Positions 1 through 11,112 of a stretch of DNA of 64,000 bases are shown in pieces. A model generated the notes under the pieces. That model had not been told where the DNA came from. It saw nothing but the letters and a program-made list of their open reading frames with translations, and ran no database searches. This DNA is from Sceloporus undulatus (Eukaryota > Chordata > Lepidosauria > Squamata > Phrynosomatidae), in the NCBI RefSeq assembly GCF_019175285.1, contig NC_056527.1:108579129-108643128 (forward strand), read 5' to 3'. The position numbers and the translations under genes were made by a program. The stretch's first letter is position 1. Each line of letters begins with the position of its first letter.

Positions 1-804
1 ACCCATGAAATTTGGAGTCTAAAGTCAATGTCTTGAGATCTAGTGACCTCGCCTGAAGGACGTTTGAGCAAACTGATAGGTTACCCCTTGGGTTGCATAT
101 TCCACTCCTCTCTGCCCCTCACTGACTAAATAGGGCCAATAGTTGTCTTTTGTTTGGGAAGGATCTGGGACCCCAAAATCCCAAAACTGGTTCCTTGAGG
201 GTTGTAGTTGTTTTGCCCTATTTGACTAGATAATATACCCCATAACAGCTCTCCACCTTCCTCCACAGACTCCCCAGAAGTTGTAGAGAATGGCAGCCAG
301 GATATTTGATCTTTCTGAAGGAACAACTGTGGGAACATACATTGGCTGATGCTGTAAGGGCAAGACAGCACCCCTAGATTGCCTTCACCTCACCCTATTT
401 CTTGTTTATCATTGTGTTTGAAGACAACATTTTACGCCTAAACCATCACATAAAAACACAGAGATGAAGTCCGCAGATGAACTGGCTGCTCTGGCAGCCC
501 AACCCTTCCTGTGTTATTGGGTGTGTATTTACAGTTATAAGACTGTCCTCGATTGCCTGGCAGCTTACTAGTTCCCCGGGTAACTTTTGTTTCTTCCTGT
601 TCCTTTCCCCTACCTTTAACGGTTCATTCTCCTGACATGTCAAGATTAAGTAGGTGACATGCATTTTCCCCTTCAAGTGTCCATACCACATACGTCTCCT
701 CTGTGGTATATCAGTTTCTTCAGGCAGTTGGAGGTAACGTGGCAGCAAAAACTGTCTTTAGCAATCAGAGAGTGGTGAAATAGATATCTGAAATATATCC
801 TACA

Positions 805-850
805 GCACCTAGTGTTCATCAGCAGTCTCCCATCCAAGTACTAACACATT
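805..850 (-). mobile_element. Fragment of 5S-rRNA-derived SINE
   Basis: The stretch cagtctcccatccaagtac is the reverse complement of the 3' half of the 5S rRNA internal promoter region. The same motif occurs in fuller 5S-type SINEs at 35955-36120 (-) and 41196-41435 (+). Only about 45 bp remain here. Confidence 0.5.
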
Positions 851-927
851 AGTTAGTACTTTTAGGCTATTGACTTAATGAACTTAGGATGAGCCCCTTT
901 CAGTGGCCTTATGGCAGTGGTCTCCAA

Positions 928-1146
928 AGAAATGTAAGATTTTATACTCCGAGAAAACAACATAGACTTGGAACGATTACCAAGGAAAGTTGAAGAACAA
1001 AATGCAAAGGCAGGCTTACTGCTGAACATTAAGAAAACAAAAATAATGAGCATAGAGGACTGACCTAAATTTAACCCAGATAACAAGGATATCGAAATAT
1101 TTAAAGATTGCCCATCCCTTGGATCTATCACTGATCAGAATAGAGA
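928..1146 (+). mobile_element. Bov-B/RTE LINE fragment, left part
   Basis: One frame reads RKVEEQNAKAGLLLNIKKTK followed shortly by a FKDCPSLGSIT-like stretch. This resembles the part of Bov-B reverse transcriptase just after the catalytic core (K..E..KAGL.LNI.KTK, then LG..I). The piece breaks off at 1146 and appears to continue at 3129, on the far side of an inserted stack. Stop codons show it is dead. Confidence 0.6.
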
Positions 1147-1315
1147 TCTTGTAGCACCTTTGAGACTAACTGAAATAAAGAGGTTGGCAGCATGAGCATT
1201 CATAGACTTCAGTCTACTTCCTCAGAAGCATATGGTAGAGTGCATCTATATGCATCTGAGGAAGTAGACTGAAGTCTATGAAAGCTCATGCTGCCAACTT
1301 CCTTCTGTTAGTTAG

Positions 1316-1650
1316 TACCTTATCGCACTTACTTTTGCCCCGGGTCTGGGCACGGGCAGGGGATGCGTGTGGCCGATGAAAAATGCATTTTATCACACAC
1401 CACACTGCCCCATGCCATTGCCCAGCACCAATCCGTCTCCAATCAGGGCTCATGATTTTGCCCCGCCAGAAAGCTTCCACCTTTCAGAATTCACGCGCCT
1501 GAGTTCTGATTGGGGATGGCTTGGTGCCAGATGATGGCATGGGGCCACCTTGGGGACAGTGTGACGTGCAATAAAATGTGTTTTCCCCTAGGCCATGTGC
1601 GTCCCCTGCCCATGCCCATATCGGGGGCAAAAGTGAGCATGATAAGCTCC
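1316..1650. mobile_element. Foldback MITE, GC-rich
   Basis: Inverted ends: left TACCTTATCGCACTTACTTT against reverse-complemented right GAGCTTATCATGCTCACTTT, then CCCCGG/CCCCGA and pairing further inward (gggcaggggatgcgtgtggcc with ggccatgtgcgtcccctgccc). No coding capacity. Non-autonomous DNA transposon; superfamily not determined. Confidence 0.6.
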
Positions 1651-2699
1651 TAAGGGTGTGTTACCACTTGGCAGATAAAACAGATTATATTGGCGCAATT
1701 CTGATTCGGATTATGTTCCGGGAATAATTCGAATTTTTCCATTGTTTCCATTACCAAAAGGGACAAATTACCTCGATTCATTTAGACCCTGTTTTAATTC
1801 CCATTTATTTTAAATCGCTTTATTTTAAAGTGGATTAACTTGCTCCCTGTTCCCATTTGTGTCCACAAGCTGTCAATCAAGCACGTAGGTTTCAGATGTC
1901 ACAAGTCTAGGTTTTTATTTTTATTTTTAGGGCAGCCAATGAAAATTGGCTGCATCCAAGGCTCTTCTGTTATGTCTCCCCAGACTAGAAGGAGGCTTGG
2001 CAAATCGGATCAAGGAGGAGAAGGCAGCGGGCTTCATTACTGCGGAGAGAATCTTTGGGGAAGAGAGAAGATAAGGCTCGATTCCCCCCCCCTCAGATCC
2101 CAGGGCATCCAGGCTCTCCTTTCCCCAAAATCGCTTTGCCTCCCCCATTGCTCCCTGGGCCGTCTGGGGGGCGATCAAGCAGGCATGTCCTGCAAAGCCC
2201 ATCTGCTGCTCAGGCGCTCAGGCAGAGGTGAAAAAAGAAAAAAGAATAGTTTAAAATTGTGTTCAGTGGCTCTCCTCAGATATCGGTCTAAGAATGAGGA
2301 GCAGAGGGGAGGTTGCAATCCACCAGGGGAAAGCTATGCGAATTGAAGAAAATGGTGCTGGCGATGCAGAAAGAGACCAAAGAGGGTGACACCCCCAGGC
2401 CACCCCCTTGAGCGCTGCTCCTCCCATCTCCAGGTTCTCGCTTCAGACACCCTTGTCGTTCCCATTCGGATACAGCAAATTGTACCCCGCTTTCAAAAAT
2501 AACTCGCTTTATAACCTACTATTTTTTAAACCGGTTTATAGGCGTCTAATTCGAATTATACAATATAATTTGATTTTGAATCGAATCGCAGTGGAAACAA
2601 TTCCGGGGCATTGAGGAACTAATTTGGGCATCAGTGGGAACGACACCTCTTAATTTGCTTCATGATCCGCTTTATAGGCAAGTGGAAACACCCCCTAAG
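1650..2699. mobile_element. DNA transposon, about 1.05 kb, inverted ends
   Basis: Left end ctaagggtgtgttaccactt and reverse-complemented right end cttagggggtgtttccactt form terminal inverted repeats. The similarity decays inward, with shared cgctttat, gaattat and gtttccat blocks. The interior (about 1840-2400) is GC-richer and has an open stretch of 168 codons on + with no recognisable domain, so I call it non-autonomous. Its edges abut the neighbouring foldback elements. Confidence 0.5.
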
Positions 2700-2717
2700 T
2701 CTCAAAGGTGTTACAAG

Positions 2718-3090
2718 GGACCTTATTGCACACACAATTTTAAACATTATGGGGACTGGAGGAGGACACTCATGTGCACGCGCGGCTGCCCAAAACCAGA
2801 TTTTATCACACACAATTCAGTCCTCCAACAGTCCCCGTTCCGTCCCCGGTGCGCACCCGTTCGCATCCAGTCCTGACGGGCATGATTTTTGCCTGACGGA
2901 TTACCTTCCGTCAGCAAAAAATGGCGCCCGTCAGGACTGGACGCGAACGGGTGCGCGCCGGGGGATGGAACGGGGACTGTTGTAGGACTGAATTGTGTGC
3001 AATAAAATCCGTTTTTGGGCAGCCGCGCGCGCACACGAGCGTCCTCCTCCAGTCCTCATAACGTTTAAAACTGTGTGTGCGATAAGGTCC
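2718..3090. mobile_element. Foldback MITE, near-complete 373-bp palindrome
   Basis: The whole segment is an inverted repeat. The left arm ggaccttattgcacacacaa pairs with the right end of the form ttgtgtgtgcgataaggtcc, and pairing continues through the cgcgcggctgcc, cagtcctccaacagtccccg and gcgcacccgttcgc blocks to a centre near 2900 (gacggattaccttccgtc). Similar reading frames appear on both strands simply because the arms mirror each other. Confidence 0.75.
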
Positions 3091-3128
3091 ACTATCTCTC
3101 TACGGAGTAACATGGCTATATCTTTGAA

Positions 3129-3232
3129 CTGATCAGAACAGAGACTGCAGTCAAGAAACAGATGAAGATTAGGACTGGGAAGGGTAGCTATGAAAGAACT
3201 AGGCAAGATTCTAAAGTGCAAGAATATTACAC
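3129..3232 (+). mobile_element. Bov-B/RTE LINE fragment, right part
   Basis: Continues the fragment interrupted at 1146. One frame reads RLGLGRVAMKELGKILKCKN, a characteristic stretch of lizard Bov-B downstream of the reverse-transcriptase core. It ends near 3232, where similarity to copy B (20709) resumes. Confidence 0.6.
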
Positions 3233-6200
3233 TCTACTAGCTGAGATGGAGATTTGCACCCAGCCCTTTCCTTTTGCCTAGAGCTGACTCTTGCACCTCA
3301 AAAAACTGGGCAATTTGCACCCTTGTCTCCTGCCTGGAAATAACCCATGAAAACAGAAGACTCAGGGCCAAGCAGACACACATACACATTATATTCTCTC
3401 AGATGAAGGAAGGCCATCTTCCTCACACTAATTCAAAAATACAAGATGGCTTCCTGGATATTGGGAGACCAATTTCTAACTGTCTGTTCCCACTGAGGGA
3501 AATATTAACCAACCATTCTGGACTACTGACCAAGGAGAAGGCCTGACTAATGAAAAAGTCACAGTGACCGTGTGGCACCAGGAACCTCAGTGCTGTAGCC
3601 ATTGAACCAGTGGGATGTCATTCAGAGGTTGGGTGACTGAAGTTCCTGCTTCAGCCCCCAATATCTTCATTATCTGAGACAGGACTGCACAGCCATAGTG
3701 GTAGACTATCACTTTCCTTGTGGAGGGTCCCAGATTCATATTCTCCCATTTTTAAAAAATAAAAAAAATAGTCAGTGGGTGAGGAGTTGGCTGTCTCAAT
3801 GCCTTTCTGGTCAGAGAAGAAGATATTAAACAAGATTGATTGTGGTCAGATGCCTCTTCAATCCCTGCTCCAGTCTCCACCAGCCATACAATGCTCATTC
3901 TGGAAACTGCACCAAAACCTTGAATCCTGAGGGGGCTTTGGATGCTGTGGAGGATGGAAAAGAATACAACCTCCGTAATAGCGTGCAAAAGAAAAAAAGA
4001 AAGAAGCATATACACAGGCATAAGGTGGAATTATGCTTGTATGTCAATGAACAGGATGTTGTCCTGATTTTCATCTGTGAAATGTTGGAGGGTATGGTCC
4101 TTCCTGTGCATAATACACACACATGCACATATGCGCGCACACACACATTGCATGCATACAAAATGAATACATGACAGTAGTCACAAATGTACAAAGTATG
4201 CAGGGACAACCCAAAGGTGCCGGGACATACTGACCAAGAGCAATTGCTTGGTTTTATTTTATTATATTGATTTTGTTCAATGCTGGCTGAAAAAGAGCCA
4301 TTCCTCCTTCATTTGGGAAAGGGACAAAGCTTTAAAATGTCTTCCTTGCCGCACCATTCAGATGTCAGCTTCTCTCTTTCTCATCCATCCTATCCCTTCA
4401 TGGTACTATCTGAAGGAGACTTCTTCACCTTGTGGTATGCCAGTGGGACTAGTCCAGCTTTCATGTAATGATTTAGACCATTTACAGTATTTGCTTACGG
4501 GATACAACAAATTCTCAACAAATTAGTACAAGATACAACATAGAACAACAACCAAACCTTGAAAATGCTCATTGAGAAAGAAGTCCAAACAGCAGCCAAC
4601 AAATCAAGTAAATTCCATTTGGCACAGTCAGACACCCACCAGTGGGTCTTTTAAAACTTTAAAAATTAAAAAGAAAAAAGACTGAACTTCCAAATTTACT
4701 GACAAATCTGAACTGGTAAATGCTGGCAAGGTCCAGGAGCCACAACTAAGAATGTGTTGGCCACTAGATGAATCAAGAGGAACTTGACTCTCTGCTGAAT
4801 AATGGACAGTAAGCACCCATGGAGAAGCGATAAGAAAAAGACTGGTGAGGAGAGATAAGAACTTGGGCATTTTGCAAAGCATTCCTTTAATTTGTGGATG
4901 CTCTGTAGTCACAGATGTGTAAGCAAGTTCTGCCCCCATCCAGGACAAGAGATCATTGCCCGGTAAGATGAACCTTCCATTTCATTCTATATATGCTGTC
5001 TCCTCTCCACTCCCAATGGTTGCTTTTCAACAACAACAACAACAACAACAAAACCTTTGCTTAACAATGGCATGTTTTATCATAATAGTTAATTCCACTC
5101 TGAGCTGTACCTTTTCATCTCTTGTCCCCATCTCTTCTCTATGTTTTGGCATAAGAGGGAGACTGGAGACTAGCTCAGAGTCACTCCTTAATTCTACATC
5201 TATGCTAGAGACATATCCAGGCACTGGGTGCATGTGTGTGTGTATGCTTGTATGCATGTGTGCATCCATGAATAATGCACCATTCCCAATTCCAACTAAG
5301 CATTATTTCTAAAAATGTTTCCCTACCTAAGGCCTCTCCCCAGATCCAACCTGATTTGTTGTTTTTTTTTTAAATGGGTGGAATTAAACAGTGTTTGCAC
5401 CCCACAAAGCCACTTCCTCTATGAATGTAACGGTTGCATCTTTGGCTTTTTTCAGCATTTCTCCACCGCCACCACCTTCTCAGTTTCATTCACTGCTTCC
5501 TGCCTGGCCAGGCGAAAAACTGGCGAGGAAAAACCAAGCCTTGGCACGCAAACACCGGGCACAGTCACACCCTTTCTTGAAGCTATCCTAGTCAAAGGTA
5601 GAAGGGACTGGGATGGTATGGGTGGGAATAGTCCATAGGGCTACAACAGTATTGAGAAGCATTGTTTGGAAATGAGATGGTGGGGGGGGGGTGATACGTT
5701 TGCAGAGTGGACAGTAATGGAGTGGGATTTCTGAACTGTATTTTATTGGGTTTAAATCCAGCCTTTTCCCCCAGAAACTTGGAGCAGGGGGCATGGGTGG
5801 CCCCTATTTTAACCTTACAACAAATATGTAAGGTACATTAGCATGGAGAATTGCCTGGTCAGCCTCTGGGCTGAGTGGGGATTTGAACTAAGGTTTAAAT
5901 CAAACAATATTTCCACTATACCCGTCCACTCCAAGCCAGCATCCATCACCCCCAGCTACATTTTCTGGGAATGATGGGCATTGTAGTTCTACATCTCTGG
6001 AGGGCACCATGAGGGAAAAGACTGCAGTACCTCATGCCTGCAGTACCTCATGCAAGGATTAAAAGACATCCTGTAACTTGTTAGAAGTGCTGAAAGAGAA
6101 GGGGTGGTGGTATGCAACCATCTCAGTTCCGGCAGCCTTGCCATGCAACAGGGTGAAGGAGACAGATCAAGGTGGGAACTAGATACTGTATTTTAAAATA

Positions 6201-7612
6201 TTTAACCTAGTTGCCGGATTTGGGTTGCTCTGCTTCAGATAGCAAAATGTCTTGGGCTCATACAGCATTACTGACCAGCCAACATGTAGAGCAGATTTTG
6301 AGCCTGAAAGGTCTGCTTTCTTTCCTAGAAACCCAAGATCTGTCAGTCAGAGGTTGGTCCCAAAGATAACATACTGGAATTAGAGAACTCTGAGTCCAGG
6401 CATTTGTTCTGACTGTACCAGAAATGACCGCGTTTAAAGTCCTTCCGCAGAAAAGGACACTCCTGGTTACTCAATGTTTTCGTAAGCAGTGTAACTCTTT
6501 GCTGGAGGGATGTATCTGTTCTGAAATTGTTGATCAACTGGCAGTTCCAAATCTTCATGGCACTACTGCAAACTACTCACAACTAAACTGGTAGATCTAG
6601 ATCTGTCTCCAAAGAATGGGAAAAGTGTTTTGGACTGACCATGCTGGGTGGAGAATGATGGGAGCTGCAATCCCCAAAAGGGGCTGTTTTTTCCCAGCTC
6701 CTGCTCACACTGATATACAATTGCTAGCTTGCGTCTATCCAGAATATGGCTGATACAGTACAGAGTTTTATTTAGGGATTCATGCCTCTCTGCTGATAGC
6801 AGGTTGACTTGTTGCACCCGCTAAATTTCTAGAGCCATGTAGCAGTTAAGGACACCAAAGCCTTTTCCAGGCGTATCAGTGGTTAATGGAACCAGTGGTT
6901 CTCTGCCCCATCTCTTCTGTCTCATCCCACACTCACCTTCATATGGAGTAATAGGGTCATCTTATATAGAGTTCTGCCCATTTTTCCTCCAGCTTCATGA
7001 TCTAAGTGGTTTATAGCTGCCTGCTGAGGATAAGAAGGCAGTGAATCCTGGCACTGGTCAACTGGCCAAGACATGGGACCCACTTGGGGGGGGGGGGGGG
7101 GTGAGCTTTAGCCCCTTCTTTCAAACTGAGTGTGGGTTTTCTGCCCAATGATATTGGAGATACCAGTCACACTGGCTGCTGTTCCCATTTCTTCATCTCT
7201 TCTCTGCTGATGAAGAACATGTGTGCCTCTGTGATTTTTCTTGAGTCACTATTTCCATGCTGCAAAACTGAGTGAAAGGGCCACCTCAGCCAACTGAGTT
7301 CTCCCCACCCTGCTTTTGCTGAGTTGTTATGTGTTTGCATCACAAACAGCACAGAAGCCCTGAATTTTGCATCTTCTTGTCTGCACATGTCCCTTGGGGT
7401 GGGAGTTCTCACTTCCACTCTGCATGGGAAAAATACTGACATGTTAAGCCACTATTCGTGGGGTCTACTTTGGTAATGGTTTTCAAGGCTCCTCAGAGCC
7501 ATCAGTCTTCCCAGAGAAATTATTCTGGAAACTTTCCTCCACAGAGCAATGTAGCAGGATCAAAAAGTCTGCTTCAGGAAGCCTCATGCTGCAGACTTTA
7601 TAAAGTGTTGGG

Positions 7613-7645
<33 letters not shown>

Positions 7646-7720
7646 ACAAAATGTCTTTCACTGGCACAGATCTGATTTTACAGCTTTCACTTTTTAAAAT
7701 AAATTTTTTGCTCTTTAAAT
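3232..7720. other. Copy A sequence without recognisable genes
   Basis: Mostly ordinary copy A sequence alignable with 20709-24350. Contents seen: the end of a CATACCCTCCAACA-type repeat at about 4062-4098 (-), a CA-rich patch at 4110-4150, (CAA)n at 5028-5051, a G run at 7086-7101 and a (GA)n run at 7619-7643. No exon, RNA gene or conserved coding stretch was recognised. Confidence 0.5.
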
Positions 7721-7953
7721 TACAATGGGCCTTTGGTATCTGCTGGCGTTTTGTTCCAGGACCCCACTTGTATACCAAAATCCGTGGATACTCAAATCCC
7801 ACTAAATACAATGGGGCAGTGAAATGCTGTTCCTTACATAAAATGTCAAAATCAAGGTTTGCTTTTTGGAATTTATATTATTTTGGAATATTTCAAGCTG
7901 TGGATGGTTGACTCCATGGATGAAATTCCCATGGATACAGTGGGCCAACTGTA
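7721..7953. mobile_element. Tigger/pogo-like mariner MITE
   Basis: Ends TACAATGGGCCTTTGGTATC and, reverse-complemented on the right, TACAGTTGGCCCACTGTATC. The interior contains the typical ccgtggatactcaaatccc and ccatggatgaaattccc. TA at both ends fits a TA target duplication. Relatives lie at 52489-52676, 61459-61669 and at the right edge of the window (63963). Confidence 0.65.
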
Positions 7954-8057
7954 CAAAGATATAAGAGAAGCTTTTATATGTAAGAGAGACATTAGAAAGG
8001 GAAATGGCTTCATGGGGCCTGGAAAGGGAGGGTTCCTCTGGCTTGGCCTGCATTATG

Positions 8058-8402
8058 CAACTGCCACCTGCATACCCTCCAACATTTCACAGATGAAAAC
8101 CAGGATACTGTGGCTAAGACACATCAGAGTGTGGTCAAGATAGCAAAAATTAGTGAGGAAGAACACAAGCTAGGAGAGGCTGCAGCACTTTACTTTTGTT
8201 TAAGCCTACTGGGAAGGGCAAGATTGCACCCCGTTCTCTTCTCTCCCATTGCAGAGTTAATTGAGTGCACTTGGAATTCAGTTTGCAGCCATTAAAATAA
8301 GCTGAGGACAAAGAAGCAAAGTGGGAGGAGGAGAGAGAAACTGGGACATTTTAAAAACAACTGGAAAAAAAAAGAGATGACAGAGGATTAATCAGGAGGG
8401 TA
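8058..8402 (+). mobile_element. Palindromic-ended repeat, CATACCCTCCAACA family, copy 1
   Basis: Begins cataccctccaacatttcac and ends in a (ggagggtat)-type inverted end. Two further fairly complete copies lie at 51424-51799 and 55153-55504, plus an end fragment at 4062-4098. The copies share the order: cacagatgaaaacc, catcagagtgtggtcaa, aatgaggaagaacac, gctgcagcactttac, gagttaattgagtgca, gcagccattaaa, aagctgaggacaa, catttt. No reading frame. A non-autonomous DNA transposon is the simplest reading. Confidence 0.55.
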
Positions 8403-8599
8403 TAAACCTGGATCCTTCCCTCATTTCTTGGAGTAGGCTCTGCTTTGTTGTCTCCCTCACCCAGTAAATGGCCATGGGAATGCATCAATGGGAGGAAAGG
8501 AGATTGGATATTATGCAAGGAGGCAATGAATAGCTCCTCAAACAACATCCCAAACCAGGCATAGCTACCTTGAGTCCCTATACTGGAAGAATGGCAGGA

Positions 8600-9934
8600 T
8601 ATAAATAAAACAACAACAACAACAACGTACACATGCATAGCTCAGAATTACACACATTCATGTCACTGCAGGGGCTAATAGCAAAATTGGTGTGGTTTGA
8701 TATTATGGTTGTCCAATATATTTCACAGCTTCAAGTAAAGAACAAGTTAGTATTCCCATGCACAGCATCCAGTAGAGAGCTGCCTGGTGTTTGAATTTTA
8801 ATTCAACATTAGTGAAGTGGCAGTGCCCACCTCTACACCTTAAGGTAGTGGGGAGACAGGAGAGCCACAGGTTGTTGGTTACCCCCATGCTGTCCCTGAC
8901 TTCAAATACTCTGGACAGCCCTGGCGATAGACCCCCCTGGGCTGAAAAGGCTGCTGCCCAATGCCAATGCTGCTGCCTTGCAACCAGGTCACAAGCAACA
9001 CCTCCTGAAATTCCCTCTTCTATATAACCATTAACCCTTGCTTCTGTACAAGCATTAAAGGCACAGGAGCCCTTGCCAGTTTTCACTTTGGCGACCCTAA
9101 ATCCAACAAGCTTTCCTAACTCCCTTGGGCTTGGGAAATTGCTCCGCCCTGGTACCAGCAAGACTAGAAACTTTGAGGAATAGAGGAAAAGCTACCAGTA
9201 GCAATAGTAACAACTGAGCTCAGTTTATTGTGATAAATTTGGGAAGACTTTTTCATAACATGGAAAGTTCAGAGTCTCCCTGCACTCCTGCACCCCCAAA
9301 GCTGAATTCTGCACCATTACCATGGTCTCTGTTATTTCCTGTACTTATGTAGAATAGTAGGAAAAACAGTCCCGTGGATGATTCACACAACAGCTTTAAG
9401 ATAATCAAATATGGGCCAAGACAGTAAATCATTTAAATATGTGTTCCCCTTCTTTGCTTATATGGTGCGGATGCTTCACTGCATACCCATAAGAGCAGTT
9501 TAAGTATTGAGTGGTAAAATGTGGTTTTATGATGATAGATATGGAAATGGCAATTAGATGACATACATCTGAGAGAAGGAAGACATGTACCATCTGACCA
9601 CACTGATATCACTTTGGGATTGAATTCATTTGTAAATTCAGCCATGTTTATGATACTGTACAGAGCTTGAAAACTTACTTTTGGACTATGTCACCCAGAA
9701 TGCATTAGCTAGCATGCCCCCAAAATGTAGCTTTTCCAAACCCTATTTCTGAATCAGGACAGACACATTTTGTAAAAAATGATACACTCCATCCTTAACT
9801 GTATATAACAGGCAGGCAGCACATAGTCCTTTCTATGCGGGGTGTGTGGCTGTTCCTGTTGAATTTGGCCAGTGCAGATTGAACTAGTTCATTCTTATTT
9901 TTTAAATAAGATTTATTAACATTTGCAAAATTCA
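8600..9934. other. Intergenic sequence with a degraded MITE
   Basis: The segment 8985-9110 contains the right part of a GTTGCC-ended hAT-type MITE (ataaccattaa then aaaggcacaggag, then ccagttttcactttggcgac), like those at 19655, 24715 and 32073. The rest (9110-9934) is AT-rich and shows no gene signal. Confidence 0.4.
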
Positions 9935-9936
9935 TC

Positions 9937-10240
9937 ATAGAATCATAGAATCATAGATCATAGAATCATAGAGTTGGAAGAGACCACAAGGGCCATCCAG
10001 TCCAACCCCCTGCCATGCAGGAAATCTCAATCAAAGCATCCCTGACAGATGGCCATCCAGCCTCTACTTAAAGACCTCCAAAGAAGGAGACTCCACCACT
10101 TTCCAAGGGAGTTTGTTCCACTGTCGAACAGCCCTTACTGTCAAGAAGTTCCTCCTAATGTTGAGGTGGAATCTCTTTTCCTGTAGCTTGCATCCATTGC
10201 TCCGGGTCCTGGTCTCTGGAGCAGCAGAAAACATCATCAA
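9937..10240 (-). mobile_element. CR1 LINE 3' fragment
   Basis: Opens with repeated catagaatcatag units, the reverse complement of the CR1 terminal octamer repeat. It continues with gttggaagagaccacaaggg, ccatccagtccaacccc and cctgccatgcaggaaatc, then aagttcctcctaatgttgag, ending at gagcagcagaaaac. About 300 bp of the 3' end, inserted in minus orientation. Confidence 0.9.
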
Positions 10241-10329
10241 TGGGCAGAGCTGAGATTTAGTGGGTTAAAACCCTAAATCCGAGAGAAACCTACTAAGACA
10301 GATTTGTTCATCTCTTGGTTATGTGAACA

Positions 10330-10557
10330 GCAAGTATGGTGTAGTGGTTTACACGTTGGGCAAAGAGTCTGGGGGGCAGTGTTTGAATCCCCATTCAAAC
10401 ATGGAAATCCACTGAGTGAATTTGTACAGGTTACAGTCTCTCAGGCCCGGCATTAAAAGAAGGCAATGAATCCTCTCTGAATATATCTTGCAAAGAAAAC
10501 TCTAGGATAGAGTTGTAATAAGGTGTGTTACATGGTAATAAGTAAAGTGGAAGGCAC

Positions 10558-10599
<42 letters not shown>

Positions 10600-10602
10600 G
10601 GT
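10330..10602 (+). mobile_element. Sauria-type SINE with (CAA)n tail
   Basis: A tRNA-like head (atggtgtagtggtttacacg, then ttgaatccccattcaaacat) carries degenerate A and B boxes. It is followed by the usual body (aaaagaaggcaatgaatcc, tgcaaagaaaactctagg) and the LINE-like tail gtaaagtggaaggcacacaa running into 14 CAA units (10557-10599). The 3' half has a partner in copy B (26205-26335), so this insertion predates the duplication. Confidence 0.85.
10557..10599 (+). repeat. (CAA)14 microsatellite
   Basis: The uninterrupted CAA tail of the Sauria SINE just upstream of SPN copy A. Its partner in copy B has no such tract, so length changes happened after duplication. Confidence 0.9.
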
Positions 10603-11045
10603 TGTGTGAACAAAACCCTCGGAAATCTTAGCCCAGTCTAGCTATAGCAATAGATAAAAAATTGTTGCTCATTGCTCAAGCACAAGAAGATATACATTCT
10701 CATCCATGTAAACAGGCAGATTGCACACTCACCTCCAACCAAATTGTTTCACCCATTAGGTTCACAGTGAATACTCCCTGCAAACATCTACACTCTTAGC
10801 CAAAAAGAATTGCTTCTGTGTAGACATTATGATGTGGAACTGTATATCCATGTGAATCTCTCTGTGTGTATATGAAGCCCCCAATCCAGTAAGAAGAATC
10901 TATGTTCAGAATTCCACTCCTCTGCTGAGTTGAAATACTTCTGCCTCTCATTTTAAAACCCTTCCTAGTACTGGGTTCTACTGTAATCTTTCAGAGTGCT
11001 TTTTCCTGGAAGTCTGTTTTATTGCTTTTTTCTTTTTGTTCTTAG
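10603..11045 (+). promoter_or_regulatory. SPN: 5' flank of SPN copy A, probable 5'-UTR intron, with 3' splice site
   Basis: The sequence is well conserved with copy B (26340-27189, apart from an insertion there). It ends in a pyrimidine-rich tract ttttttctttttgttcttag whose AG is at 11044-11045. The identical tgttcttag sits at 27181-27189 in copy B. Mammalian SPN has a non-coding first exon and one coding exon, so this is probably the acceptor of the coding exon. Exon 1 and the promoter were not identified. Confidence 0.6.
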
Positions 11046-11112
11046 TTTGCCACTGTTTTTTGTTCCACATACCACAGACTAAGAAAATCCTGGACTCTGA
11101 AGTTCTGCTGCC

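Larger units (their letters stand above)
1131..3144. mobile_element. Nested transposon stack inside the Bov-B fragment, 16-bp target duplication
   Basis: The 16-mer ctgatcagaatagaga at 1131-1146 recurs with one change at 3129-3144 (ctgatcagaacagaga), as expected for a target-site duplication. The outer element begins tcttgtagcacctttgagac and ends at catggctatatctttgaa. Within it lie an inverted repeat at about 1180-1300, a foldback element at 1316-1650, a DNA transposon at 1650-2699 and a second foldback at 2718-3090. None of this is present at the matching place in copy B, so the stack probably arrived after the tandem duplication. Confidence 0.6.

Noticed and set aside
862-1131. Minus-strand frame of 89 codons
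   Set aside because: Antisense of the Bov-B fragment, whose similarity is on the plus strand.
2631-3221. Similar proteins encoded on both strands
   Set aside because: Consequence of the 373-bp palindrome at 2718-3090, not genes.
10557-10599. CRISPR-like or regulatory repeat
   Set aside because: Simple CAA tail of a SINE; no arrays of spaced repeats exist anywhere in the window.
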